Source: Lysobacterales bacterium (GTDB taxonomy: Bacteria > Pseudomonadota > Gammaproteobacteria > Xanthomonadales > Rhodanobacteraceae). From it: DNA of 7,535 nucleotides. Made by a program: the position numbers and the translations under genes. The stretch spans positions 1 to 7,535 of the forward strand of contig JAAFHE010000165.1 of NCBI GenBank assembly GCA_013298265.1, given 5' to 3'. Of the stretch, positions 1-7,498 are shown piece after piece (the first letter of the stretch is position 1; each line of letters starts with the position of its first letter). Below the pieces are notes generated by a model. The model was not told the DNA's origin. It did no database searches and worked only from the letters and a program-made list of their open reading frames with translations.

Positions 1-1169
1 AGCAGCGCGACGATCGCATAGGGCGAGCGCCGCTGCAGCCGCAGCAGCCCCAGCGCGCAAATCAGGAACGGCAGCAGCGATGCTGCCGTGGACAGCAGAA
101 TGGACCAGGTGAACAGGCTGACCAGGCTCGCGTTGTAGTTCGCCACGACGAGCAGGCTCGACAAGGTGGCGCCGATCAGCAGCGCGGCGCGCGGCGTACC
201 GTTCGCGTCGACGCGGCCGAACGCGGCCGGGAACAGCCCGTTGCGCGCGGTCGCGAGCGGTAGCTGTCCGAGCATCAGCACCCAGCCGTTGAGTGCGCCC
301 AGGCAGGTGATCGCGGCGACGATCGCGACCACATAACCCGCCGCGTCGCCGAGCAGCAGTCGCACCGCATCGACGAAGGGGGCGCCCGAGGTTGCGAGCG
401 ATGCGGGCGGCACGAGCCGCAGCACGGCGCTGCACGCGGCAATGGTCACGGCGATCGCGATCGCCGTGCCGAGCAGCGTCGCGCGCGGCACCGTGCGCTG
501 CGGATCGGCCACGGCCGCCGCCGGCACGGTCGCGCTTTCGAGACCGAGGAACGCCCACAGGGTCAGCGCCGAGGTCGCAACTGCGACCTGTAGCAGGCTT
601 TGCCCGCTGGGATTGAACGGCGCGGCGGTGACGGCCGGGGCGGGGTCGAACACGAGCAGTCCGACGGCCGCGAACGCGACCAGCGCGGCGACCTTCAGTA
701 GCGTGGTCACGAGCTGCACACCGCCGGCGGTACGCAGACCGCTGATATTAAGAAAAGTACAAATCCATAATGAGGCAATCGAGCAGGCTGCCGCGCGCGC
801 CGGTGTTGCCGTCAGCGCCGGCACGCAGGCGCCGGCGTAGCCGGTCAGGGCAATCGCGATCGCCGGCACCGCGCTCCAGATCGAGATCCAGTAGCACCAG
901 GCCACGATGAAGCCGATCGCGTCGCCGAAGGCGAAGCGCGCGAACGCGTAGGGGCCGCCGGACACGGCAGGCAGCAACTGTCCCAGGCGCGCGAACGTCG
1001 CGGCGAGCAGCAGCGCGCCGACGGTGCTGATGGCCCAGCCCAGCGTGCTCGCCATACCGTACGCCGCGAGCGAACTGGGCAGCAGGAACAGACCCGAGCC
1101 GATCATGTTGCCGACGACGAGCGCAGTGGCGGTCCACAGGCCGATAGGCTGCGTCATGGCGGCAGACAA
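1..1169 (-). CDS. AdiC-like APC-superfamily amino acid/amine permease, 3' end cut by the window edge
   Basis: Inner-membrane transporter of the APC superfamily, closest by eye to the arginine/agmatine antiporter AdiC. Using ATG 1157 as residue 1, the TM1 signature GNMIGSGLFLLP lies at 16-27. Further AdiC-like blocks are YWISIW (89-94), TLWAFLGLES (199-208) and CLGALNGW (285-292). AdiC substrate-site residues Tyr93, Trp202, Glu208 and Trp293 align with Y89, W201, E207 and W292. Asn101 aligns with V97, and Ala96/Cys97 with Ser/Ile, so the substrate is probably not arginine. About 385 codons are visible against roughly 445 in AdiC, so the C-terminus lies outside the window. TTG 1169 is preferred as start because GGAGG lies 8 nt upstream. 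ATG 1157, four codons later, has GGAGG 20 nt away. It follows the Rieske gene by 22 bp and is probably co-transcribed. Family call is firm; substrate is unknown. Confidence 0.9.
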   Translation of the reverse strand, partial: MSAAMTQPIGLWTATALVVGNMIGSGLFLLPSSLAAYGMASTLGWAISTVGALLLAATFARLGQLLPAVSGGPYAFARFAFGDAIGFIVAWCYWISIWSAVPAIAIALTGYAGACVPALTATPARAAACSIASLWICTFLNISGLRTAGGVQLVTTLLKVAALVAFAAVGLLVFDPAPAVTAAPFNPSGQSLLQVAVATSALTLWAFLGLESATVPAAAVADPQRTVPRATLLGTAIAIAVTIAACSAVLRLVPPASLATSGAPFVDAVRLLLGDAAGYVVAIVAAITCLGALNGWVLMLGQLPLATARNGLFPAAFGRVDANGTPRAALLIGATLSSLLVVANYNASLVSLFTWSILLSTAASLLPFLICALGLLRLQRRSPYAIVAL

Positions 1170-1177
1170 AGCGGCGG

Positions 1178-1182
1178 CCTCC
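1178..1182 (-). promoter_or_regulatory. Shine-Dalgarno GGAGG that favours a TTG start for the permease
   Basis: The minus strand reads GGAGG, then 8 nt, then an in-frame TTG at 1169-1167. The first ATG (1157) is 20 nt away, too far for normal initiation. The motif sits in the 22-bp gap after the Rieske stop codon. Confidence 0.6.
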
Positions 1183-1191
1183 GTACGGCGA

Positions 1192-2265
<1,074 letters not shown>

Positions 2266-2299
2266 GGGCAGGCGGTGGTTTGAGATGGCGCGACTGTAG

Positions 2300-2327
2300 C
2301 GCCGCAGGACGGTTCGTGCTTGCGGCG
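2300..2327. repeat. Inverted repeat CGCCGCA-N14-TGCGGCG
   Basis: Two perfect 7-bp arms (2300-2306 and 2321-2327) are separated by 14 bp, just upstream of the Rieske start. It could be an operator or a hairpin in the Rieske leader. Short GC-rich arms arise easily by chance in such DNA. Confidence 0.3.
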
Positions 2328-2382
2328 GCGTTCCTTTCCTTCCATCGCAACAATCGGCACACTCCAGGCGGATCGACTTAGC

Positions 2383-2414
2383 GAGGCTCCTAGCTGCGTA
2401 ACGTCAGGAGTCTC
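2383..2414. repeat. Inverted repeat GAGGCTCCT-N14-AGGAGTCTC
   Basis: The 9-nt arms at 2383-2391 and 2406-2414 pair with eight Watson-Crick pairs and one G-T. The spacer is 14 nt. The centre lies about 46 bp upstream of the flavoprotein start. It may be a dimeric regulator operator in the shared promoter region or a hairpin in the mRNA leader; the sequence alone does not decide. Confidence 0.4.
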
Positions 2415-2438
2415 TCGACGCAACGCTAATGCGGCGAG
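2414..2438 (+). repeat. Hairpin next to, and partly covering, the flavoprotein ribosome binding site
   Basis: CTCGACGC (2414-2421) can pair with GCGGCGAG (2431-2438) through seven of eight bases, leaving a 9-nt loop. The right arm takes in the first two bases of AGGAGG (2437-2442), so folding could hinder ribosome access. It begins at the last base of the preceding inverted repeat, so the two form a near-continuous tandem pair. Confidence 0.35.
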
Positions 2439-2442
2439 GAGG
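2437..2442 (+). promoter_or_regulatory. Shine-Dalgarno AGGAGG for the flavoprotein gene
   Basis: A perfect AGGAGG precedes three clustered in-frame starts: GTG 2442 (overlapped by the motif), ATG 2445 (2 nt away, or 4 nt from GAGGA) and GTG 2448 (5 nt away). GTG 2448 has the best spacing and ATG 2445 the best codon. The choice alters only one or two residues. Confidence 0.6.
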
Positions 2443-2444
2443 TG

Positions 2445-4271
2445 ATGGTGCGTCCCACCGATATCCGTGTCCCCGATTACTTCCACAAAGTCGTCGATTG
2501 CCAGTGGGCCTGTCCGGCCCATACTCCGGTCCCCGAATACATCCGCTTGATCGCGGCAGGGCGCTACGCCGATGCCTATCTGGTCAACTGGAAATCCAAT
2601 GTGTTTCCCGGCGTGCTCGGCCGCACCTGCGACCGGCCCTGCGAGCCTGCCTGCCGGCGTGGCCGCGTCGAGGAAAACAATGGCGAGTCGCCCGAACCCG
2701 TTGCGATCTGCCGTCTGAAACGCGTTGCCGCCGACAACAAAGGCGACATCACTGCGCGCCTGCCGCGTGCCGGCAAACCCAATGGCAAGCGTATCGCCTG
2801 CGTCGGCGCCGGTCCGGCCTCGCTGACGGTCGCACGTGATCTTGCGCCGCTGGGCTATCAGGTCACCGTGTTCGATGGCGAAGCCAAGGCCGGTGGCTTC
2901 ATCCGCACGCAGATCCCGCGCTTCCGCCTGCCCGAGTCGGTCATCGACGAGGAGACCGGCTACATCCTCGGTCTCGGCGTCGAATTCCGCAGCGGCGAGC
3001 GCATCGACTCGCTCAAGCAGTTGCTCACGCAGGGCTACGACGCGATCTTCGTCGGCTGCGGCGCGCCGCGTGGCCGCGACCTCGACCTGCCCGGACGGCA
3101 GGACTGCGCAGCGAACATCCATATCGGCATCGACTGGCTGGCATCGGTCTCCTTCGGCCATGTCGACACCATCGGCCGCCGCGTCATCGTGCTCGGCGGC
3201 GGCAATACCGCGATGGACTGCTGCCGTTCCGCCCGGCGTCTCGGAGGCGCCGAGGTAAAAGTGCTGGTGCGCTCGGGTTTCGACGAGATGAAGGCTTCGC
3301 CCTGGGAAAAGGAAGACGCGCAGCATGAAGGCATTCCGATCCTCGACTACCACGTACCCAAGGCCTACCTGCATGAGAACGGCCGCTTGACGGCGATGCA
3401 GTTCGAGCGTGTGCGCGCCGAGCGTGATGCGAAGGGGCGGCGCCAGCTCGTACCGACCGGCGAGCCCGATGTGATCGTGCCTTGCGACGATGTGCTCGTC
3501 GCGGTCGGCCAGGAAAACGCGTTCCCGTGGATCGAGCGCGACAGCGGCATCGCCTTCGACGAATGGGGCATGCCGGTGGTCGACAAGGTCACCTTCCAGT
3601 CCAGCCTGCCGCAGGTGTTTTTCGGCGGCGACGCGGCATTCGGACCGAAGAACATCATCTGGGCTGTCGCTCACGGCCACGATGCGGCCGTGTCGATCGA
3701 CAAGCTGCTCAACGGCGAGGACGTGCACGAGCGGCCGCCGCCGATGGTCACGCTGCTGTCGCAGAAGATGGGCATCCACGAGTGGAGCTACGACAACGAG
3801 GTCTCGCCCGACGACCGCTACAAAGTGCCCTGGGCACCGAGCGAAACAACGCTCGCCAACATCAAGGTCGAGGTCGAGCTCGGCTTCGATGCAGCGACCG
3901 CGCTCAAGGAAACCCAGCGCTGCCTCAACTGCGACGTGCAGACGGTGTTCACCGACAAGGCCTGCATCGAGTGCGATGCCTGTGTCGACATCTGCCCGAT
4001 GGACTGCATCAGCTTCACGCCCAATGACGAGGAACCCGCGCTGCGCACGCGCCTGACCGCGCCGGCGCTGAACCTGGCGCAGGACCTGTATGTCTCGGGC
4101 GCGCTCAAGACCGGCCGCGTCATGGTCAAGGACGAAGACGTCTGCCTGCACTGCAGCCTCTGCGCCGAACGCTGCCCGACCGGTGCCTGGGACATGCACA
4201 AATACCTGATCGAGATGACCCATGCGGGACCGGGCTGTCGCAGCAAGGGCGCATGCCGGGAGGCGGCGTGA
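2445..4271 (+). CDS. GltD/NfnB-type FAD/NAD(P) oxidoreductase fused to a 2x[4Fe-4S] ferredoxin module (KorC-like electron-transfer subunit)
   Basis: Predicted cytosolic subunit that passes electrons between the KorAB-type 2-oxoacid oxidoreductase and NAD(P). In the 608 residues, an N-terminal GltD/dihydropyrimidine-dehydrogenase-like cysteine domain comes first (C19, C23, C62, C66, C70; C89 further on). An FAD-binding Rossmann motif GAGPAS follows at 121-126. The inserted NAD(P) motif is GGGNTA at 251-256, and the second FAD-contact motif GGD is at 394-396. A CLNC pair lies at 493-496. Two classic clusters follow: C507/C510/C513/C517 and C567/C570/C573/C577. C598 and C604 are extra cysteines near the C-terminus. 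Plain GltD ends before the ferredoxin part, so this is a fused form. The stretch after the NAD(P) fold reads VRSG rather than the GltD-like YRR, so NADP versus NAD preference is open. It is the first gene of the operon, and its stop overlaps the korA start in TGATG. The architecture matches what I recall of the gamma subunit of 2-oxoglutarate:NADP+ oxidoreductase from Azoarcus evansii; that partner role is inference. Confidence 0.9.
   Translation: MVRPTDIRVPDYFHKVVDCQWACPAHTPVPEYIRLIAAGRYADAYLVNWKSNVFPGVLGRTCDRPCEPACRRGRVEENNGESPEPVAICRLKRVAADNKGDITARLPRAGKPNGKRIACVGAGPASLTVARDLAPLGYQVTVFDGEAKAGGFIRTQIPRFRLPESVIDEETGYILGLGVEFRSGERIDSLKQLLTQGYDAIFVGCGAPRGRDLDLPGRQDCAANIHIGIDWLASVSFGHVDTIGRRVIVLGGGNTAMDCCRSARRLGGAEVKVLVRSGFDEMKASPWEKEDAQHEGIPILDYHVPKAYLHENGRLTAMQFERVRAERDAKGRRQLVPTGEPDVIVPCDDVLVAVGQENAFPWIERDSGIAFDEWGMPVVDKVTFQSSLPQVFFGGDAAFGPKNIIWAVAHGHDAAVSIDKLLNGEDVHERPPPMVTLLSQKMGIHEWSYDNEVSPDDRYKVPWAPSETTLANIKVEVELGFDAATALKETQRCLNCDVQTVFTDKACIECDACVDICPMDCISFTPNDEEPALRTRLTAPALNLAQDLYVSGALKTGRVMVKDEDVCLHCSLCAERCPTGAWDMHKYLIEMTHAGPGCRSKGACREAA
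4258..4263 (+). promoter_or_regulatory. Shine-Dalgarno GGGAGG that sets the korA start
   Basis: GGGAGG inside the end of the flavoprotein gene lies 7 nt before ATG 4271. An upstream in-frame ATG at 4253 has no such motif in place, so 4271 is chosen. Confidence 0.7.
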
Positions 4272-6148
4272 TGGCGTCCGTTCCCGTCGAAACCGCGGTC
4301 AACCCGACGCCGCTTGCCGCCATCAACGATTTCGTCATCAAGTTCGCCAACGTCAACGGATCGGGTTCCGCCTCGGCGAATGAACTGTTCGCCAAATCCA
4401 TTCTGCGCATGGGCGTGCCGGTCAGCCCGCGCAACATCTTCCCGTCCAACATCCAGGGCCTGCCGACCTGGTACGAGGTGCGTGTCAACGAACACGGCTG
4501 GCTCGGCCGCCGCGGTGGCGTGGATCTGATGGTCGCGATGAACCCGCAGACCTGGGATGCGGACCTCAAGGAAATCACACCCGGCGGCTATCTGTTCTAC
4601 GACTCGACCAAGCCGCTGCCGCGCGCGAAGTTCCGCGACGACGTCCACGTCATCGGCGTGCCGCTGACCGACATCTGCAGCCGGCACTATTCGATCGCGC
4701 GCGAACGTCAGCTATTCAAGAACATCATGTATATCGGCGCGCTGTCGGCGCTGCTGGACATTGCGCCCGAGGTCATCGAAACCCTGCTCGCCGAACAGTA
4801 CCGGAGCAAGGAAAAACTGCTCGACGCGAACAAGCAGGCGTTCCATCTCGGCCGCCAGCATGTGCTCGACCACCTGCCGTATCCGCTCGGCCTGCGCGTG
4901 CGCCGCGCCGACCGCGTCGGCGAACGCATCTTCGTCGACGGCAACACGGCCGCGGCACTGGGCTGCGTCTACGGCGGCGCGACGGTCTGCGCATGGTATC
5001 CGATCACGCCGTCCTCGTCGGTGGCCGAGGCATTCGAGAAATACTGCGCGAAGTTCCGCGTCGACGCCGCCACCGGCACCAACAAGTTCGCGATCGTGCA
5101 GGCCGAGGACGAGATCGCGTCGATCGGCATGGTCGTCGGCGCGGGCTGGAACGGCGCGCGCGCGTTCACCGCGACCTCGGGTCCGGGCATCTCGCTGATG
5201 AACGAGTTCATTGGCCTGGCCTATTTCGCCGAGATTCCCGTCACCGTCATCGACGTGCAGCGCGGCGGCCCGTCCACCGGCATGCCGACGCGCACGCAGC
5301 AGTCCGACGTGCTCGCCTGCGCCTACGCCTCGCACGGCGACACCAAGCATGTACTGCTGCTGCCGGAAGACCCGACCGAGTGCTTCGACTTCTGCGCCGC
5401 GGCGCTGGACCTGGCCGACCGCCTGCAGACGCCGATCTTCGTGCTGACTGATCTGGACATCGGCATGAACCAGCGCCTCTGCGCGCCGCTGGCCTGGGAC
5501 GATGCGCGCGCCTACGACCGCGGCAAGGTCATGACCGCGGAAGAACTGGAAGCGGGCAGGGACTTCGGCCGCTACAACGACGTCGATGGCGACGGCATCC
5601 CCTATCGCACCTATCCGGGCACGCATCCGACCAAGGGCGCGTATTTCACGCGCGGCACGTCGCGCGACCCGTACGCGCGCTATTCCGAGCGCGGCGCCGA
5701 CTACGTCTACAACATGCAACGCCTGCTGCGTAAGTTCGACAGCGCGCGCGGACTGGTGCCGCCCCCGCTCGCGCGTGCCGCCGCGCGTAACACGCGGTTC
5801 GGCGCGATCTACTACGGCTCGACCAGCCCGGCCATGGACGAAGCGATAGCGCTGCTCGAACACGACGGACTGTTCGTCGACACGATGCGCGTGCGCGCGT
5901 TCCCGTTTCCCGACGCGGTGCGCGATTTCATCGAAGCACACGATGCGGTCTACGTCGTGGAGCAGAACCGCGACGCGCAGTTGCGCAGCCTCCTCGTCAA
6001 CGAGTTCGACATCGACCCCGCGCGCGTGCCGGCCGTGCTGCATTACGACGGCACGCCGATCACGGCGCGCTTCATCGCCGGCGCGATCGCCGCGCGCATG
6101 CGTCCTGCAGGCAGCGCGCAGGGCACCAGACCCGGAGGGCTGTCATGA
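4271..6148 (+). CDS. korA: 2-oxoacid:acceptor oxidoreductase, fused gamma-alpha subunit (KorA type)
   Basis: Catalytic partner of KorB in CoA-dependent oxidative decarboxylation of a 2-oxoacid (2-oxoacid + CoA to acyl-CoA + CO2 + reduced acceptor), or the reverse carboxylation. The 625 residues begin with a gamma-type domain (about 18-200) containing SGSASANELFAKSILRMG, VSPRNIFPSNIQGLPTWYEV and GRRGGVDLMVAMN. The alpha pyrimidine-binding domain follows: YPITPSSS (243-250), QAEDE (277-281, with conserved acidic residues), ATSGPGISLM (301-310) and RGGPSTGMPTRTQQSD (331-346). A family-typical segment RYNDVDGDGIPYRTYPGTHP lies at 434-453, and domain II ends the protein. The gamma-alpha fusion with a separate beta is typical of 2-oxoglutarate-type enzymes, hence the symbol, but pyruvate or a branched or aromatic 2-oxoacid cannot be excluded. 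ATG 4271 overlaps the upstream stop in TGATG and has GGGAGG 7 nt before it. The 3' end overlaps the membrane-protein gene by ATGA. Confidence 0.93.
   Translation: MASVPVETAVNPTPLAAINDFVIKFANVNGSGSASANELFAKSILRMGVPVSPRNIFPSNIQGLPTWYEVRVNEHGWLGRRGGVDLMVAMNPQTWDADLKEITPGGYLFYDSTKPLPRAKFRDDVHVIGVPLTDICSRHYSIARERQLFKNIMYIGALSALLDIAPEVIETLLAEQYRSKEKLLDANKQAFHLGRQHVLDHLPYPLGLRVRRADRVGERIFVDGNTAAALGCVYGGATVCAWYPITPSSSVAEAFEKYCAKFRVDAATGTNKFAIVQAEDEIASIGMVVGAGWNGARAFTATSGPGISLMNEFIGLAYFAEIPVTVIDVQRGGPSTGMPTRTQQSDVLACAYASHGDTKHVLLLPEDPTECFDFCAAALDLADRLQTPIFVLTDLDIGMNQRLCAPLAWDDARAYDRGKVMTAEELEAGRDFGRYNDVDGDGIPYRTYPGTHPTKGAYFTRGTSRDPYARYSERGADYVYNMQRLLRKFDSARGLVPPPLARAAARNTRFGAIYYGSTSPAMDEAIALLEHDGLFVDTMRVRAFPFPDAVRDFIEAHDAVYVVEQNRDAQLRSLLVNEFDIDPARVPAVLHYDGTPITARFIAGAIAARMRPAGSAQGTRPGGLS
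6134..6138 (+). promoter_or_regulatory. Shine-Dalgarno GGAGG for the small membrane-protein gene
   Basis: GGAGG lies 6 nt before ATG 6145 and 9 nt before ATG 6148. A dedicated, well-placed site inside the end of korA supports the small gene being translated. Confidence 0.65.
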
Positions 6149-6441
6149 TGGAACAGGTCATCGTCACGCAAATCCTGTCCTACGTCATGCCGCTGATCGT
6201 GCTCGTCGCGCTCGCTGTGCTCCTGAGCAAGACCGGGTCGCCCTGGCTGATCGCGGCACTCGTGGCCGAAGCGGTATCGCTGCTGTTCCGCATTGCGATG
6301 GAGCTCGGTGCGCATCGCCTGATCGAGTCGCAACTGTTCATGAGCGCCTGGCAATTGTGTGGACTGCTGTTCGGCGTCTGCCTGCTCGGTTTTGCCGTGA
6401 CCTGGCAGCCGCAAACGTCCACGCGCGGGGGAACGCCATGA
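6145..6441 (+). CDS. Small three-helix membrane protein between korA and korB, function unknown
   Basis: I do not recognise a family. The 98 residues contain three likely transmembrane helices, about 8-28 (SYVMPLIVLVALAVLL), 33-51 (PWLIAALVAEAVSLLF) and 66-86 (WQLCGLLFGVCLLGFAVTW), joined by short charged linkers (K29; R49, E53, R58, E61). E42 would lie inside the second helix. The tail is short and polar. There is no signal peptide beyond the first helix and no cofactor motif; C72 and C79 are seven residues apart in helix 3. Evidence for a real gene: GGAGG 6 nt before ATG 6145, an ATGA overlap with korA, a further ATGA overlap with korB, and a hydrophobic composition unlike a frame shadow. 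ATG 6148, one codon on, is an equal alternative. Possible roles, all inferred, are anchoring the oxidoreductase at the membrane, contact with a quinone-linked or transport partner, or assembly. Confidence 0.8.
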   Translation: MMEQVIVTQILSYVMPLIVLVALAVLLSKTGSPWLIAALVAEAVSLLFRIAMELGAHRLIESQLFMSAWQLCGLLFGVCLLGFAVTWQPQTSTRGGTP

Positions 6442-7493
6442 CCTTCATCGCCAAACCCAAGCTGCATCACCCGAGCTTGCCGCAGAACGGGCTGTGCTAC
6501 ACGCGGCGCGACTACGAAGGCAAGATCAGCACGCTCTGTGCCGGCTGCGGCCACGACTCGATTTCCGCCGCGATCATCCAGGCGTGCTGGGAGCTCGAAG
6601 TGGAGCCGCATCGCCTGGCCAAGCTGTCCGGTATCGGCTGCAGCTCCAAGACGCCGGACTATTTCCTCGGCCAGTCGCATGGCTTCAACACCGTGCATGG
6701 CCGCATGCCTTCGGTGCTGACCGGCGCGAATCTGGCCAATCGCGACCTGATCTATCTCGGCGTTTCCGGCGACGGCGATTCCGCCTCCATCGGCATCGGT
6801 CAGTTCGTGCACGCGATACGGCGTGGTGTGAACATGGCCTACATCGTCGAGAACAACGGCGTCTATGGACTGACCAAGGGCCAGTTCTCCGCCACCGCTG
6901 ACCAGGGCAGCACCTCCAAGCGCGGCGTCGTCAACGCCGACAGTCCGATCGACCTGGTCGGTCTCGCGCTGCAGCTCGGCGCGAGCTATGTCGGCCGCAG
7001 CTTCAGCGGCGACAAGGCTCAGCTCGTGCCGCTGATCAAGGGCGCGCTGGCCCATCGCGGCGCGGCGTTCATCGACGTCATCAGCCCCTGCGTCGCGTTC
7101 AACAACCATCCCGGCAGCACCAAGAGCTACGAATACGTGCGCGCGCACAACGACGCCGTCAATCGCCTCGACGTGATCCCGCAGCGCCAGGAAATCAGCG
7201 TCGACTACGCGGCCGGCCAGACCATCGATGTCGAGCAGCACGACGGTTCGCTGCTGCGCCTGCACAAGCTCGACGCCGACTACGACCCGCGCGATCGCAT
7301 CGCCGCGATGAACTATATCCAGCAGCATCAGGCCAAGGGCGAAGTCGTCACGGGCCTGCTCTACATCGAAGCCGAGGCGCAGGACCTGCATAAGCACCTG
7401 AAGACCGTCGCGACGCCGTTCAACCAGCTCGACGCGGCGCAGCTGTCACCCGGCGCGGCGGCGCTGGCGAAGATCAACGCGGGCTTCCGCTGA
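6438..7493 (+). CDS. korB: 2-oxoacid:acceptor oxidoreductase, thiamine-diphosphate beta subunit (KorB type)
   Basis: Beta subunit of the 2-oxoacid oxidoreductase, carrying thiamine diphosphate and a [4Fe-4S] cluster. In the 351 residues the thiamine-diphosphate/Mg motif runs from GDGDSASIG at 111 to ENNGVYGLTKGQ at 138, giving GDG-x25-NN. Likely cluster ligands are C34 and C37 (CAGCGH), C68 (GIGCSS) and C218 (PCVAFNNH), the same pattern as structurally known 2-oxoacid:ferredoxin oxidoreductases. HGRMPSVLTG (87-96) is the usual beta-subunit motif near the active site. The length is at the long end of the usual beta-subunit range. ATG 6438 overlaps the membrane-protein stop in ATGA, and a partial Shine-Dalgarno GGGGGA (6427-6432) lies 5 nt upstream. 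The reading frame stays open far upstream, but that stretch is antiphase to korA and is not coding. No delta-type ferredoxin subunit follows; the flavoprotein C-terminus probably takes that role. Confidence 0.93.
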   Translation: MTFIAKPKLHHPSLPQNGLCYTRRDYEGKISTLCAGCGHDSISAAIIQACWELEVEPHRLAKLSGIGCSSKTPDYFLGQSHGFNTVHGRMPSVLTGANLANRDLIYLGVSGDGDSASIGIGQFVHAIRRGVNMAYIVENNGVYGLTKGQFSATADQGSTSKRGVVNADSPIDLVGLALQLGASYVGRSFSGDKAQLVPLIKGALAHRGAAFIDVISPCVAFNNHPGSTKSYEYVRAHNDAVNRLDVIPQRQEISVDYAAGQTIDVEQHDGSLLRLHKLDADYDPRDRIAAMNYIQQHQAKGEVVTGLLYIEAEAQDLHKHLKTVATPFNQLDAAQLSPGAAALAKINAGFR

Positions 7494-7498
7494 GCGTG

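Larger units (their letters stand above)
2266..2444. promoter_or_regulatory. Divergent intergenic region between the Rieske and flavoprotein genes
   Basis: This 179-bp gap must hold promoters for both transcription units. I found no convincing sigma-70 -35/-10 pair on either strand. The best minus-strand candidate is TTGCGT, 17 nt, TACGCA, which is weak. Three inverted repeats lie here (2300-2327, 2383-2414 and 2414-2438), and the last runs into the Shine-Dalgarno of the rightward operon. No credible small gene was found in the gap. Confidence 0.6.

Noticed and set aside
743..771. AT-rich patch as an internal promoter (CATAAT-like on the plus strand)
   Set aside because: No matching -35 element at a normal distance on either strand, and no gene in a position to use it.
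748..1137. Minus-strand open frame of 129 codons
   Set aside because: It is a shifted frame of the permease, very rich in Arg, and loses the transporter motifs seen in the true frame.
2320..2430. Sigma-70 promoter candidates in the divergent gap
   Set aside because: The best matches have only about half the consensus bases, no better than expected in random GC-rich DNA, so no exact promoter is claimed.
4712..6043. Minus-strand open frame of 443 codons opposite korA
   Set aside because: Its translation is rich in Arg, Ala, Val and Asp with no motif, and it is fully covered by the korA coding sequence.
6180..7397. Minus-strand open frame of 405 codons opposite korB and the membrane-protein gene
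   Set aside because: Same antisense pattern, with no recognisable domain and no supporting start region.
5943..7493. A 516-codon version of korB starting upstream
   Set aside because: The extra N-terminal part reads Ser/Arg/Thr-rich sequence inside korA in another frame. The family length and the ATGA junction support ATG 6438.
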